A stretch of 17,626 bases of DNA from an uncultured Caryophanales bacterium (GCA_946403545.1 CAMJAG010000012.1:1-17626), one strand, 5' to 3'. Positions 8,001-15,445 are shown, numbered from the stretch's first letter. Translations and numbers: made by a program. Notes: generated by a model not told the origin, from the letters alone.

Positions 8001-8029
8001 ATTATATCTAACTTAGGAATTTATTTCAA
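8001..8029 (-). promoter_or_regulatory. Sigma-A-type promoter of the glf operon
   Basis: Minus-strand TTGAAA (-35, 8024-8029), a spacer of exactly 17 nt, then perfect TATAAT (-10, 8001-8006). Expected +1 is near 7994, giving a leader of about 35 nt before glf. It lies just downstream of the terminator that ends the preceding operon. Confidence 0.8.
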
Positions 8030-8037
8030 AAATTCCT
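8015..8037. repeat. Inverted repeat flanking the glf -35 element
   Basis: AGGAATTT (8015-8022) and AAATTCCT (8030-8037) form a perfect 8-bp inverted repeat with a 7-nt centre containing the -35 hexamer. This may be an operator for glf or chance in AT-rich DNA. Confidence 0.4.
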
Positions 8038-8050
8038 CAAACATATCAAT

Positions 8051-8085
8051 AAAAAAGTGGACGGCTTTTTCCTTTGTCCACTTTT
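8051..8085 (-). terminator. Intrinsic terminator closing the housekeeping operon
   Basis: Read leftward: a 10-bp perfect stem AAAAGTGGAC/GTCCACTTTT (arms 8076-8085 and 8053-8062), 13-nt loop, then a run of T (8056 down to 8051). It sits about 37 nt after the stop of the 84-residue gene and upstream of the glf promoter, so it separates the two operons. Confidence 0.85.
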
Positions 8086-8121
8086 ACATTGGCGCTTCAT
8101 TTTTTACGGCATTTTCTCAAC

Positions 8122-8376
8122 TTATATTTTTAATCCTAATGATTTGTAGAATACAAAGTTATTATCAGGATCGATGTATCCAACTTCTTTGTTATTTATG
8201 ATAATTGAACCATCATCATCTACATATCCAAGTCTCTTTGGACCGAACGATATAACCCCATCATCAGTAATATCAGCGAACTTATTTCCTTTAATGAACA
8301 TAACATTGTCATCTAAGTAACCAACTAAGTCGTCTTCGATGTAAATATTTTTACCAAATGAATCAATAATCAGCAT
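8122..8376 (-). CDS. Hypothetical small protein with four 16-residue acidic repeats
   Basis: 84 residues; I do not recognise a named family. The body is made of repeated units of the form GY(L/V/I)DDDG-x-hydrophobic strand: GYLDDN at 19, ADITDDG at 34, GYVDDDG at 50 and GYIDPDN at 66, spaced 15-16 residues apart. This suggests a string of beta-hairpins with Asp/Gly turns, forming a small all-beta repeat domain. There is no signal peptide or membrane segment, so it should be cytosolic. The composition is acidic. GAGGG lies 4 nt before the ATG. It follows ispE by 9 nt and is the last gene before a strong terminator, so it is co-transcribed with ispE. A real gene is supported by position, ribosome site and internal periodicity; the role is unknown. 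Confidence 0.75.
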   Translation of the reverse strand: MLIIDSFGKNIYIEDDLVGYLDDNVMFIKGNKFADITDDGVISFGPKRLGYVDDDGSIIINNKEVGYIDPDNNFVFYKSLGLKI

Positions 8377-8385
8377 AAAACCCTC

Positions 8386-9240
8386 TTATTTTAGAATTTT
8401 TGTTACTTCAACACGGTATTTATCTTCGTAATCTTTAGCGATTCGCTTGATTAACTTTTTATCAGTGGATAATGCTGCAACAGAAGATCCAGAACCAGAC
8501 ATTAAGACAATTTTTAAACCTTTAGCTTTTAATTCATCTTCAATAATTTTGATTTCTGGCACTAGTTGTACACCAGCAGGTTCTAACGCATTACCAATTG
8601 AACTAGCAAGTAATTCATCATCGCCTTCTTCTAATGCTTTTATAACTTTTTCAACATCATAAGTTTCAAGTTTTAATGAATCACTTATTTCATAAACTTT
8701 TTTAGTTGAGCAACCAGCGTTTGGTTTAATGATTAAGACATAGTAGTTGTTTTTGACAGTGACTGGAGTCATTATTTCACCAATTCCTTGGCATCTTGCA
8801 GGAACATTTTTAATAAAGAACGGAACATCTGCACCAAGTGTTTTACCGATTTCAATTAAGTCTTCATCGGTAGCACCTAAGTTAAGGTATTTATTAACAC
8901 CTACCATGGTTGCGGCAGCGTTACTAGAACCACCACCTAAACCAGCTTGGATTGGTAAGATTTTATGAATGAAAACTCTGAATTTCTCGTTAAAACCATA
9001 TTTCTTTTGCATTGTATCGATAGCAAAAGTAGCTAAGTTATATTGAATATCGCCTAAAGCAAAATCATCAGTAGTAACATAGTTATCTGGTGCATTTGGT
9101 ACTTTTGAGAGAAGGATTGAATCATGTAATGCTAATGGAAGCATAACCATATCAAGTTGATGGTAACCATCTTCTTGTTTTCCTTTAATGTTTAGTACGA
9201 TATTTATTTTTGCGTAACTTTTAATGAGTAAACTTTTCAT
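8386..9240 (-). CDS. ispE: 4-diphosphocytidyl-2-C-methyl-D-erythritol kinase
   Basis: 284 residues, a cytosolic GHMP kinase of the MEP pathway: it phosphorylates CDP-methylerythritol at the 2-position on the way to isopentenyl diphosphate (needed for undecaprenyl carrier lipid). Visible are active-site K11 in SYAKINIVL, the GHMP ATP loop PIQAGLGGGSSNAAA at 96-110, catalytic D138 in GADVPFF, and the C-terminal LMSGSGSSVAAL. The start is fixed by the conserved AKIN block close to the N terminus, but no Shine-Dalgarno is seen; instead a possible promoter places +1 only a few nt before the ATG. It lies downstream of rsmA, an association also common in Bacilli. Confidence 0.95.
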   Translation of the reverse strand: MKSLLIKSYAKINIVLNIKGKQEDGYHQLDMVMLPLALHDSILLSKVPNAPDNYVTTDDFALGDIQYNLATFAIDTMQKKYGFNEKFRVFIHKILPIQAGLGGGSSNAAATMVGVNKYLNLGATDEDLIEIGKTLGADVPFFIKNVPARCQGIGEIMTPVTVKNNYYVLIIKPNAGCSTKKVYEISDSLKLETYDVEKVIKALEEGDDELLASSIGNALEPAGVQLVPEIKIIEDELKAKGLKIVLMSGSGSSVAALSTDKKLIKRIAKDYEDKYRVEVTKILK

Positions 9241-9249
9241 ACCTGAGAT

Positions 9250-9278
9250 ATTTTATTTATTCTTAATTTCTTATTCAA
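9250..9278 (-). promoter_or_regulatory. Possible internal promoter just before ispE
   Basis: On the minus strand TTGAAT (9273-9278), a 17-nt spacer and TAAAAT (9250-9255). The expected +1 is about 9243-9244, only about 3 nt before the ispE ATG, so the message would be nearly leaderless. This fits the missing ribosome site. Both hexamers deviate from consensus in AT-rich DNA. Confidence 0.4.
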
Positions 9279-9287
9279 CAGAATTAA

Positions 9288-10103
9288 TTACAAATTAACT
9301 TCTTTAACTAAATTATACAATTCAACATAAACGTTTGGTTTAATTTCTTCTGGTCTAACAGTAAGAGGTAAACCAAGTTTTGTGATAATCGAAGATCCTT
9401 TTTCTTTATCACCTAAATAGCCACCTAGATTATTTAATAAGGTTTTTCTTCTATTTAAGAATAATTGTTTGGCCATTTTATAAACAGAAATCATTTTTTC
9501 TCTATCTACATCTTTATTGATTTTTATTTCAAAAACAGTAGATCCACATTTTGGGGCAGGATAGAATGCACTAGCTTTAACTGAGAATAGTCTCTTTGGT
9601 GTTCCAAGTAAATGTGAAAGAACAGAAACAGCGCCATATTCTTTTCCTGAATCATCTAAAAACCTATTAGTAGCTTCCGTTTGAATCATGAAAACCATTT
9701 TCTCACAATCAACTGATTTTTCAAGCAAGAAAGTGACTAATTCAGTTGTTATATAGTAGGGTAAATTCCCAATAATTTTTGTATACTTAGAAACATCAAC
9801 GTTTCTGATATCTTCATTAATAATATTTACCTCGTTTGGTTTATACACGGTAGATAAGAAATTACACATTCTTGCGTCGATATCGACAACATCTAACATT
9901 CGAGATTTGTTAACCAAGAAATTGGTCAAAGATCCAAGGCCAGGGCCTATTTCTAAAGTGTCATCTTTTTCATTAAGGTCTAACGAGTTAGCTATTTTAT
10001 CGCAAACTAAAGGATCGACTAGGAAGTTTTGTCCTAAATCTTTATTAGGAGAAATGCCTAAACCTTTAACTATGTCGTTAATAACTTTTCTATCAATTTC
10101 CAT
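9288..10103 (-). CDS. rsmA: 16S rRNA (adenine1518/1519-N6) dimethyltransferase (KsgA)
   Basis: 271 residues from the chosen start. It dimethylates two adjacent adenines in the 3' hairpin of 16S rRNA during small-subunit maturation, using S-adenosylmethionine. Visible are KDLGQNFLVD at 21-30, the SAM motif LEIGPGLGSLT at 50-60, and the NLPYYIT motif of N6-adenine methyltransferases at 113-119, with a KRLFSVKASAFYPAPK block further on. ATG at 10103 is preferred because AAGGA lies 8 nt upstream; a TTG two codons earlier (10109) would have only 2 nt spacing. The 5' end overlaps the rnmV stop by 11 nt, so the pair is translated from one message. The neighbouring rnmV encodes the RNase M5 partner found beside rsmA in many Firmicutes. 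Confidence 0.95.
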   Translation of the reverse strand: MEIDRKVINDIVKGLGISPNKDLGQNFLVDPLVCDKIANSLDLNEKDDTLEIGPGLGSLTNFLVNKSRMLDVVDIDARMCNFLSTVYKPNEVNIINEDIRNVDVSKYTKIIGNLPYYITTELVTFLLEKSVDCEKMVFMIQTEATNRFLDDSGKEYGAVSVLSHLLGTPKRLFSVKASAFYPAPKCGSTVFEIKINKDVDREKMISVYKMAKQLFLNRRKTLLNNLGGYLGDKEKGSSIITKLGLPLTVRPEEIKPNVYVELYNLVKEVNL

Positions 10104-10635
10104 TCTCAAATTCCTTAATGATTTGTTCTATTTCCTCTTCTTTTATATTAAGAAGTTGAAGTCTTTTTATAAACGTTTTGTTATTGCAGTTTTCAATTCC
10201 AAACTTATCAGCAATATAGTTTCTTAATTCATTTGGATTCTTAGATAAACTGATTTTTTGAGATATTTTTCTTAAATCATTGTTTTCCGAGTTTCCAGTA
10301 AAACCCGTGAAATATTTTGAAAAAACACGATAAATCTCCCCTATTTCACATTCAAAAACTCCATGTTTTCCGTTCTTATTACATTTTGATACATCTACGA
10401 TAACATCAATACAAGCAGGAATTTCTTTCTTTACTTTTTCTCTAATTCTTTCACCTTCTTGATCAGAATCAGTAAGCAAATAGATTGGTTTTTCTCTTGC
10501 TGCTCTTTTAAGAAATTCTAGGTTTTTAATTTCGAGACCGTTTAGTGAAACAAAAGCAGCGTCGATAAACGATGATAAATAAGAAACATCATTAGTCCCT
10601 TCCACCACTATTATTCCATCAATTATCTTCTTCAT
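10093..10635 (-). CDS. rnmV: Ribonuclease M5 (5S rRNA maturation nuclease)
   Basis: 180 residues, usual length. Toprim-domain nuclease that trims precursor 5S rRNA, a Firmicutes-type activity. The N-terminal GIIVVEGTNDVSYL holds the conserved Toprim Glu (E12); LLTDSDQEGERIR at 53-65 holds the DxD pair D56/D58. A GKHGVFECE segment matches the conserved region after the Toprim fold. The C-terminal part (about 125-180) is a lysine- and glutamate-rich RNA-binding-type tail. Its 5' end overlaps tatD by 17 nt and its 3' end overlaps rsmA; the ribosome site is a weak GGA inside tatD, so expression probably depends on coupling. Confidence 0.92.
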   Translation of the reverse strand: MKKIIDGIIVVEGTNDVSYLSSFIDAAFVSLNGLEIKNLEFLKRAAREKPIYLLTDSDQEGERIREKVKKEIPACIDVIVDVSKCNKNGKHGVFECEIGEIYRVFSKYFTGFTGNSENNDLRKISQKISLSKNPNELRNYIADKFGIENCNNKTFIKRLQLLNIKEEEIEQIIKEFENGN

Positions 10636-11404
10636 ATTTTATTCCAAATAATCTACAGCTGTTTTTAAATGTAGCGTCCCCTATATGTTTTTTGGACAAA
10701 CCTTTAAGTCTAGCAATTTCATCTAAAACCAAACCAAGGTTTTTAGGTTCATTGACAGTACCTCTTAATGGGTGAGGCGCAAGATATGGGCAATCAGTTT
10801 CTAAAAGTAACATATCAAGTGGCACTTCTTCTGCAACTGCTTTAGGAGTTTTAGCGTTTGTAAATGTAACAGGACCATCTAGACCAATTAATAAATGAAG
10901 GTTAAAAACATCTTCTAAAACTTCTACACTTCCAGAGTAGCAATGCATTACTCCAGAATGTTCTGGTTTGTGTTCTTTTAAAATTTTGAGACAGTCTTGG
11001 AATGCATCTCTATTATGAATAATTATTGGCATATTGTTTTCGTTAGCGAATTCAATTTGCTTAATAAAATATTCTTTTTGTTTTTCTTGTTTGATAGGAT
11101 CTTTTACCCAATGGTAATCAAGGCCAATTTCTCCAATCGCCACCACTTTTTCTTCTTTACAAAGATTCAAAGTGTCATAAAAATCTTTGTCAGTTAAATC
11201 ATCAATGTTACATGGATGGAATCCAACAGCAGCATAAACATTCTTGTATTTTTTGGCTAATCTAACAGCTTCTAAAGAACTTTCTTTGTCCCATCCGACA
11301 ACAAGAAAATGAGTTACTCCAGCATTGTTCGCGCTTTCAATAACTTCGTCTACCCTATTGTTTAATGCTTTATCGTTTAAATGGCAATGTGTATCGAACA
11401 ACAT
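10619..11404 (-). CDS. tatD: TatD-family metal-dependent hydrolase (DNase)
   Basis: 261 residues when begun at the ATG at 11404. The TatD TIM-barrel signature is intact: FDTHCHLND near 3-11 (metal ligands H6, H8), GFHP at 61-64, GEIGLDY with E92, IIIHNRDA with H130, MHCYSG with H154, and LLETDCPYLAPHP with D204. TatD proteins are 3'-5' DNA exonucleases or quality-control nucleases in the cytosol. A reading frame continues 22 codons further up (to 11470), but those lie inside the mnmE 3' end and carry no family similarity. The chosen ATG has GGGAAA 5 nt upstream and lies 1 nt after the mnmE stop. tatD-rnmV-rsmA order is standard for Bacilli. Confidence 0.94.
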   Translation of the reverse strand: MLFDTHCHLNDKALNNRVDEVIESANNAGVTHFLVVGWDKESSLEAVRLAKKYKNVYAAVGFHPCNIDDLTDKDFYDTLNLCKEEKVVAIGEIGLDYHWVKDPIKQEKQKEYFIKQIEFANENNMPIIIHNRDAFQDCLKILKEHKPEHSGVMHCYSGSVEVLEDVFNLHLLIGLDGPVTFTNAKTPKAVAEEVPLDMLLLETDCPYLAPHPLRGTVNEPKNLGLVLDEIARLKGLSKKHIGDATFKNSCRLFGIKYEEDN

Positions 11405-11405
11405 A

Positions 11406-12734
11406 TTATTTCCCAACACAGAATCTGGAGAAAATTTCTTTTGATAAATCCGTTTGATTTTCTTCTCCAAGAATTTCTAATATTGCTTTGTAAGCTTCTA
11501 ATAATGATACAGAAATTAGATCTACTGTAAGATCGTTTTCTGCATCAATCTTTGCTTTATTAAGCGCCACATCAGCTTTCTTAAGTAGGCCAATTTGGCG
11601 TGTATTATTTAATGCAGGATTTTTGAATGCGGATTCTTCAATTCCAATAACTTTTTTAAGTTCTAAAACAAGAGAATCTAGGTTCTTGTTTAAAGCGGAA
11701 ACATATACTGTGTTTTCTTCTTTTTCTTTCACTAAATCCGCTTTGTTATAAACAATAATTCTCTTCTTATCTTTAGATAATTCTAGAATTTCTTTATCTT
11801 CATTGCTTAGTTCACTTGAAGCATCCAGAATTACTAAAACTAATTCCGCTTCATCTAAAGATGATTTAGCTTTGTTAATACCAATGTTTTCCACAACATC
11901 TTTAGCTTCATGGATACCTGCGGTATCTAAAAGATGGAGTGTAATACCACCTAAATTCACATCACCTTCAACAATATCTCTAGTAGTGCCTGCAATATCA
12001 GTAACAATAGCTTTTTCTTCGCCTAATAAAGCATTAAGAATAGAAGATTTACCAACATTTGGTTTACCAATAATTGCAGTCTTAATGCCTTCTTTGATTA
12101 TTAATGCTTGTTCGCCATCTTTAATGAGTTTTTGAATCATTTGATGTATTTCATCAACAGTATCAATAATCATTGATTTATTAGCTTGTTCAATATCCTC
12201 ATATTCAGGGAAATCAATGTTAACTTCTATCAAAGATAGAATGTCAGCAATTCTTTTCTTAATTGGATAAATTAAAGTAGACGTTTCACCAGATAGTGAC
12301 ATCATTGAGATTTGTTTGCTTTCTTTAGTGGTAGCGTTGATAACATCGTTAATTGCTTCAGCTTGAACTAAATCAATCTTGTTATGCATAAATGCACGTG
12401 AAGAATATTCACCGTTAGTAGCGAGTCTAGCGCCCACTGCTAAACAAGCTTGAATGATTTCATTTGCTATAAGCAAAGATCCATGACAAATGATTTCTAC
12501 AGAATCTTCTCCTGTAAATGATTTAGGACCTTTGTAAACATTTAAAACTACATCATCAATAACTGTTTCACCAGTTTTAATTTGACCCACTAAAGCGGTT
12601 CTTTTATCAATCTTTCTAATGTCTTTAGAAAAGATCTTTGAAACCACATCAAAACAATCATCGCCAGATAATCTAACGATGGCTAAAGCGGATTTCATTG
12701 GTGGGGTAGCTAAAGCGACTATAGTTTCAAACAT
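11406..12734 (-). CDS. mnmE: tRNA uridine-5-carboxymethylaminomethyl modification GTPase MnmE
   Basis: 442 residues. With MnmG it installs the (carboxymethyl)aminomethyl group on wobble uridine 34 of several tRNAs. The N-terminal tetrahydrofolate-binding domain starts TIVALATPPMKSALAIVRLSG; the G domain inserted in the helical domain shows G1 GKPNVGKSS at 223-231, G3 DTAG at 270-273 and G4 NKAD at 330-333. The C terminus ends IFSRFCVGK with the conserved cysteine C439. The start is set by family alignment but has no Shine-Dalgarno: AGGGTG lies 19 nt away within a terminator hairpin. The usual partner mnmG does not follow; tatD does, after 1 nt. Confidence 0.97.
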   Translation of the reverse strand: MFETIVALATPPMKSALAIVRLSGDDCFDVVSKIFSKDIRKIDKRTALVGQIKTGETVIDDVVLNVYKGPKSFTGEDSVEIICHGSLLIANEIIQACLAVGARLATNGEYSSRAFMHNKIDLVQAEAINDVINATTKESKQISMMSLSGETSTLIYPIKKRIADILSLIEVNIDFPEYEDIEQANKSMIIDTVDEIHQMIQKLIKDGEQALIIKEGIKTAIIGKPNVGKSSILNALLGEEKAIVTDIAGTTRDIVEGDVNLGGITLHLLDTAGIHEAKDVVENIGINKAKSSLDEAELVLVILDASSELSNEDKEILELSKDKKRIIVYNKADLVKEKEENTVYVSALNKNLDSLVLELKKVIGIEESAFKNPALNNTRQIGLLKKADVALNKAKIDAENDLTVDLISVSLLEAYKAILEILGEENQTDLSKEIFSRFCVGK

Positions 12735-12746
12735 AATAATTTAGAT

Positions 12747-12768
12747 AGAAAAGCACCCTAAAGGGTGC
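12747..12768 (-). terminator. Intrinsic terminator or attenuator between jag and mnmE
   Basis: Minus strand: GCACCC-TTTA-GGGTGC, a perfect 6-bp GC-rich stem (12753-12768) with a tetraloop, followed by TTTTCT. It starts 16 nt after the jag stop (12785) and ends only 18 nt before the mnmE ATG, so there is no obvious room for a separate mnmE promoter. Partial read-through is likely. Confidence 0.75.
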
Positions 12769-12784
12769 GTATTCGTGATTTTAA

Positions 12785-13384
12785 TTAGTCAACGTAAATG
12801 ATTTGGACTTGTCTGTGTGTACCTTCACCTGTGGATTCAGTACGGATGTGGTCCATATTGCTAAGTGCGTTGTGGATAGCTCTTCTTTCATCAGCAGGCA
12901 TTGGTTCAAATGTGTAAGTTGCCTTCGTTTTTTGAACTTCATGTCCGAACTTTCTAGCAGTTCTAATCAATCTTGAATACTTGTTATCTTTATAACCATT
13001 GATATCAAGAAGGATGTGGAATCTACGATGGAAGTGATTGGAAACCGCTAACTTAACAAGTTCATTAAGAGCTTGTAATGTTTTACCATTCTTTCCAATT
13101 AAAATTGGATTATGAGTGGAATCAACAGTGATTCTAATGATTTCATCATCAATTTTAGACTTAACTGAACTTTCAATTTCAAGAGCATCAATAACTCCTA
13201 AAATGTATTCTTCAGCATAAGAAATAACATCACTTAAGTCATAGACTTCAACAATAACTTTCTTAGAGAAGAGACCTTTTTTCTTATCTGAAACAATGTA
13301 GATAAGTTTATCTTCAGTTACTCCTTGTTCTTCACAAACAGTAGCTAAGACTTCTTCGACAGTTTTTCCGGTATATATTTTCAT
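12785..13384 (-). CDS. jag: KhpB/Jag RNA-binding protein (SpoIIIJ-associated)
   Basis: 199 residues, usual length, cytosolic. Three modules are visible: the Jag-N domain (1-50, KTVEEVLATVCEEQGV then KKKGLFSKK), a KH domain with the GKNG loop at 97-100 (ILIGKNGKTLQALNELV), and a C-terminal R3H domain with R167 and H171 in ERRAIHNAL. It binds RNA, in other Firmicutes together with KhpA, and affects cell elongation and division. It follows yidC by 6 nt, with AGAGG inside the end of yidC as ribosome site. The yidC-jag pair is a long-standing operon in Firmicutes. A terminator follows. Confidence 0.95.
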   Translation of the reverse strand: MKIYTGKTVEEVLATVCEEQGVTEDKLIYIVSDKKKGLFSKKVIVEVYDLSDVISYAEEYILGVIDALEIESSVKSKIDDEIIRITVDSTHNPILIGKNGKTLQALNELVKLAVSNHFHRRFHILLDINGYKDNKYSRLIRTARKFGHEVQKTKATYTFEPMPADERRAIHNALSNMDHIRTESTGEGTHRQVQIIYVD

Positions 13385-13390
13385 ATATTT

Positions 13391-14956
13391 TTACCTCTTT
13401 TGTTGTTGTTTTCTTTTCTCGGCAAGTTTTGTAGAGATAATTGTTTGAATGATTGTAACAACAGCACCAACTAACCAGTAGAATCCTAAAGCGGAAGCAG
13501 TGGAGAAGGAGATGAAGATAATCATGACAAACATAATAATAAGGAAATATTTTTGCTTATTATCAGAGCTCTTTTGAGCTGGATTCTTGCCAAGTTTTGC
13601 AGCTTTTTTAGCTGCCTTCTTTTGGAAGTACATTGGTAACATCATGGAAATAAATTGAACAACAATTAATAAGATGAAGAGTATGAGAGCAGTTACCGCT
13701 CCACCAGATTTCCACATAGCACCATTAAATAATGCATCTCTAACGGACATAGAAAGATATAATCCTAAGAATGCATCAGATGACAAGACAGCAGCACCTT
13801 GTAAGCCACCCCAAACACAGATGAAGATAGGGAATTGAATGAACATTCCTAAGAATGTAGTTAAAGGATTAATCTTGTTTTTCTTGTATAAACGAGACAT
13901 TTCCTCTGCCATTCTTTGCTTTTCATATTGGTTTGAATTAGCGTTAGGATACTTTGCTTGAATCTTTTGAATTTCAGGTTGTAACATAGTCATTTTTGCA
14001 GTGTTTTGACTTTGTTTTAAACCAGTTGAGAATAAGATAATTAATCTTAAAACGATAGTGACAATTAAGATAGCGAGTAGTTGTGGGAAACCAGAAACTC
14101 TGATTCCACTAAATGCGTTTGTAAGGGAATCAACGCACCATGCGATAGGATAAACTAATAATCCTTCGAAGAAACCCTTTTTCCATGCATAACCCCAGTC
14201 TTTCTTTTCAATGACTGTTTTGTCACGTGTTGATCCATAACCGTAATAACCGTATTTATCAGTTGTGATAGCGATACATGAACGGTATGAAGCAATTAAG
14301 TTTTTCATTTGAGTCTTGTATAACTTTACATATTCATCACTTGGGAAATCATCACGAGTGAGAGTGCCTTCAGTAACAAGAGCTTTTGTTTCATTTAGAT
14401 AAATGTCGTAGTTGTAGAATAAGATATTTCCTTTTTCAGAATTTGTATCTGCAAATTTTAAATATCCAAACTCATCAAGAATATCTTGAACGTAATGTTT
14501 ACTATTATCTAAATCGCCTTCTGTTGGTTTACTAACAACATCAGAAATATAACTAGCAGGAACTTCAGTGAATTCTTTTAAACTAGTTTCGTTCGTTTTG
14601 TTATAGTAAGCAACAACAGCGTGTTGTAAAACAACAGTATCGAGTTCTACTAAAAAATCATCTGTTGGTTTTATATAATCAGCACCATTTTTGTTGTTAT
14701 CAGTAGCACCGATACCGCTTTGATTTACGGTTGGTCTGTTGACACTGACGTAAAGGTTACCAAAACCTCTAACTGGTGAATTTGGTTCATCAGGTGTGCC
14801 TGCATCATTATGATACTCACTAACACCATAATCGAACATGTACATCATGTGCGCTTTATCGTTAGTGGAACAGAAAGATGCGGTACATCCGGTTAACACC
14901 ATAGCACCCATTAAAAGTCCTAAACCCCCAATGCCTAATTTTGTTAGTTTTTTCAT
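13391..14956 (-). CDS. yidC: YidC/Oxa1 membrane insertase with lipoprotein signal and long extracytoplasmic domain
   Basis: 521 residues, much longer than the roughly 260-310 of most Gram-positive YidC/SpoIIIJ. It inserts membrane proteins, alone or with SecYEG. Residues 1-24 are a lipoprotein signal: KK, a hydrophobic run, and lipobox LTGC (C24). Residues 25 to about 250 form a soluble region rich in Asp, Asn and Tyr with no membrane segment, predicted outside. The insertase core starts near 262 (GLLVYPIAWCVDSLTN), followed by TM about 288-310 with the conserved groove arginine R304 (IVLRLIILF). A charged cytosolic hairpin follows (LQPEIQKIQAKYPN), then further TMs near 366-386, 420-442, 469-487 and 489-508, and a basic tail. 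It sits between rnpA and jag, the standard place. Confidence 0.95.
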   Translation of the reverse strand: MKKLTKLGIGGLGLLMGAMVLTGCTASFCSTNDKAHMMYMFDYGVSEYHNDAGTPDEPNSPVRGFGNLYVSVNRPTVNQSGIGATDNNKNGADYIKPTDDFLVELDTVVLQHAVVAYYNKTNETSLKEFTEVPASYISDVVSKPTEGDLDNSKHYVQDILDEFGYLKFADTNSEKGNILFYNYDIYLNETKALVTEGTLTRDDFPSDEYVKLYKTQMKNLIASYRSCIAITTDKYGYYGYGSTRDKTVIEKKDWGYAWKKGFFEGLLVYPIAWCVDSLTNAFSGIRVSGFPQLLAILIVTIVLRLIILFSTGLKQSQNTAKMTMLQPEIQKIQAKYPNANSNQYEKQRMAEEMSRLYKKNKINPLTTFLGMFIQFPIFICVWGGLQGAAVLSSDAFLGLYLSMSVRDALFNGAMWKSGGAVTALILFILLIVVQFISMMLPMYFQKKAAKKAAKLGKNPAQKSSDNKQKYFLIIMFVMIIFISFSTASALGFYWLVGAVVTIIQTIISTKLAEKRKQQQKR

Positions 14957-14971
14957 TTTCTTTTCCTTTGT

Positions 14972-15289
14972 TTAAGCAATTAATTGCGCTAAAAGTTTTT
15001 TATTTTCTTCAAAGGAATGATTTTTAAAATCACTTTTAGCAACAATCACAATGTCGCGAGAGCCTGTAGTAAAATCTACAAGTTCTCTAACCATTGCTCG
15101 AATTTGTCTTTTAATTCGATTTCTGACAACTGCGCATCCTAATCTGGATGATACCGAGATTCCCACACGTACATAACCGAGATCATTAGTTTTGGTATGA
15201 GTAACGTATGAAAAATTCTTTTTCACAGTTCCATGTTTAACAGTGAAAGCAAAATCTTCATTTTTCTTTATTCGATACATTGCTTTCAT
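14972..15289 (-). CDS. rnpA: Ribonuclease P protein component
   Basis: 105 residues. Small basic subunit that, with the RNase P RNA, cleaves 5' leaders from pre-tRNAs. Visible are the N-terminal YRIKKNEDFAFTVKHG and the RNR signature VVRNRIKRQIRAMVREL near 54-70, then DIVIVAKSDF. The start at 15289 is supported by GAGG about 8 nt upstream; a second ATG three codons in is less well placed. It lies 14 nt after rpmH and 15 nt before yidC. The RNase P RNA gene is not in the window. Confidence 0.96.
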   Translation of the reverse strand: MKAMYRIKKNEDFAFTVKHGTVKKNFSYVTHTKTNDLGYVRVGISVSSRLGCAVVRNRIKRQIRAMVRELVDFTTGSRDIVIVAKSDFKNHSFEENKKLLAQLIA

Positions 15290-15303
15290 TTTAAATCCTC
15301 AAA

Positions 15304-15438
15304 TTATGCAGTTAATTGTTTTCTGCCTTTAGCTCTACGTCTAGCTAAAACGTTGCGGCCTGTAGCGCTCTTCATTCTTGCGCGGAAGCCAGCTTTGTGT
15401 GCGTGTTTTACTTTGCTTGGTTGATATGTTCTTTTCAT
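15304..15438 (-). CDS. rpmH: 50S ribosomal protein L34
   Basis: 44 residues, the usual L34 length, beginning MKRTYQPSK and including HKAGFRARM and ATGRNVLARRRAKGRKQL, which identify it without doubt. It is a basic structural protein of the large ribosomal subunit. A perfect AGGAGG (15446-15451 on the opposite strand) is 7 nt from the ATG. It heads the rpmH-rnpA-yidC-jag operon that leads away from the origin, directly behind a consensus promoter. Confidence 0.98.
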   Translation of the reverse strand: MKRTYQPSKVKHAHKAGFRARMKSATGRNVLARRRAKGRKQLTA

Positions 15439-15445
15439 AAAAAGA

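Noticed and set aside
10104..10109. TTG start for rsmA two codons upstream
   Set aside because: AAGGA is only 2 nt from the TTG but 8 nt from the ATG at 10103, so the ATG is the better start; the TTG cannot be fully excluded.
11405..11470. A 22-residue N-terminal extension of TatD reading into mnmE
   Set aside because: The extension overlaps the conserved mnmE C terminus, has no TatD similarity, and a well-placed ATG with GGGAAA lies at 11404 directly before the family's FDTHCHL motif.
15233..15424. Plus-strand open frame opposite rpmH and rnpA
   Set aside because: Antisense to two certain genes (L34 and RNase P protein) and without any recognisable motif.
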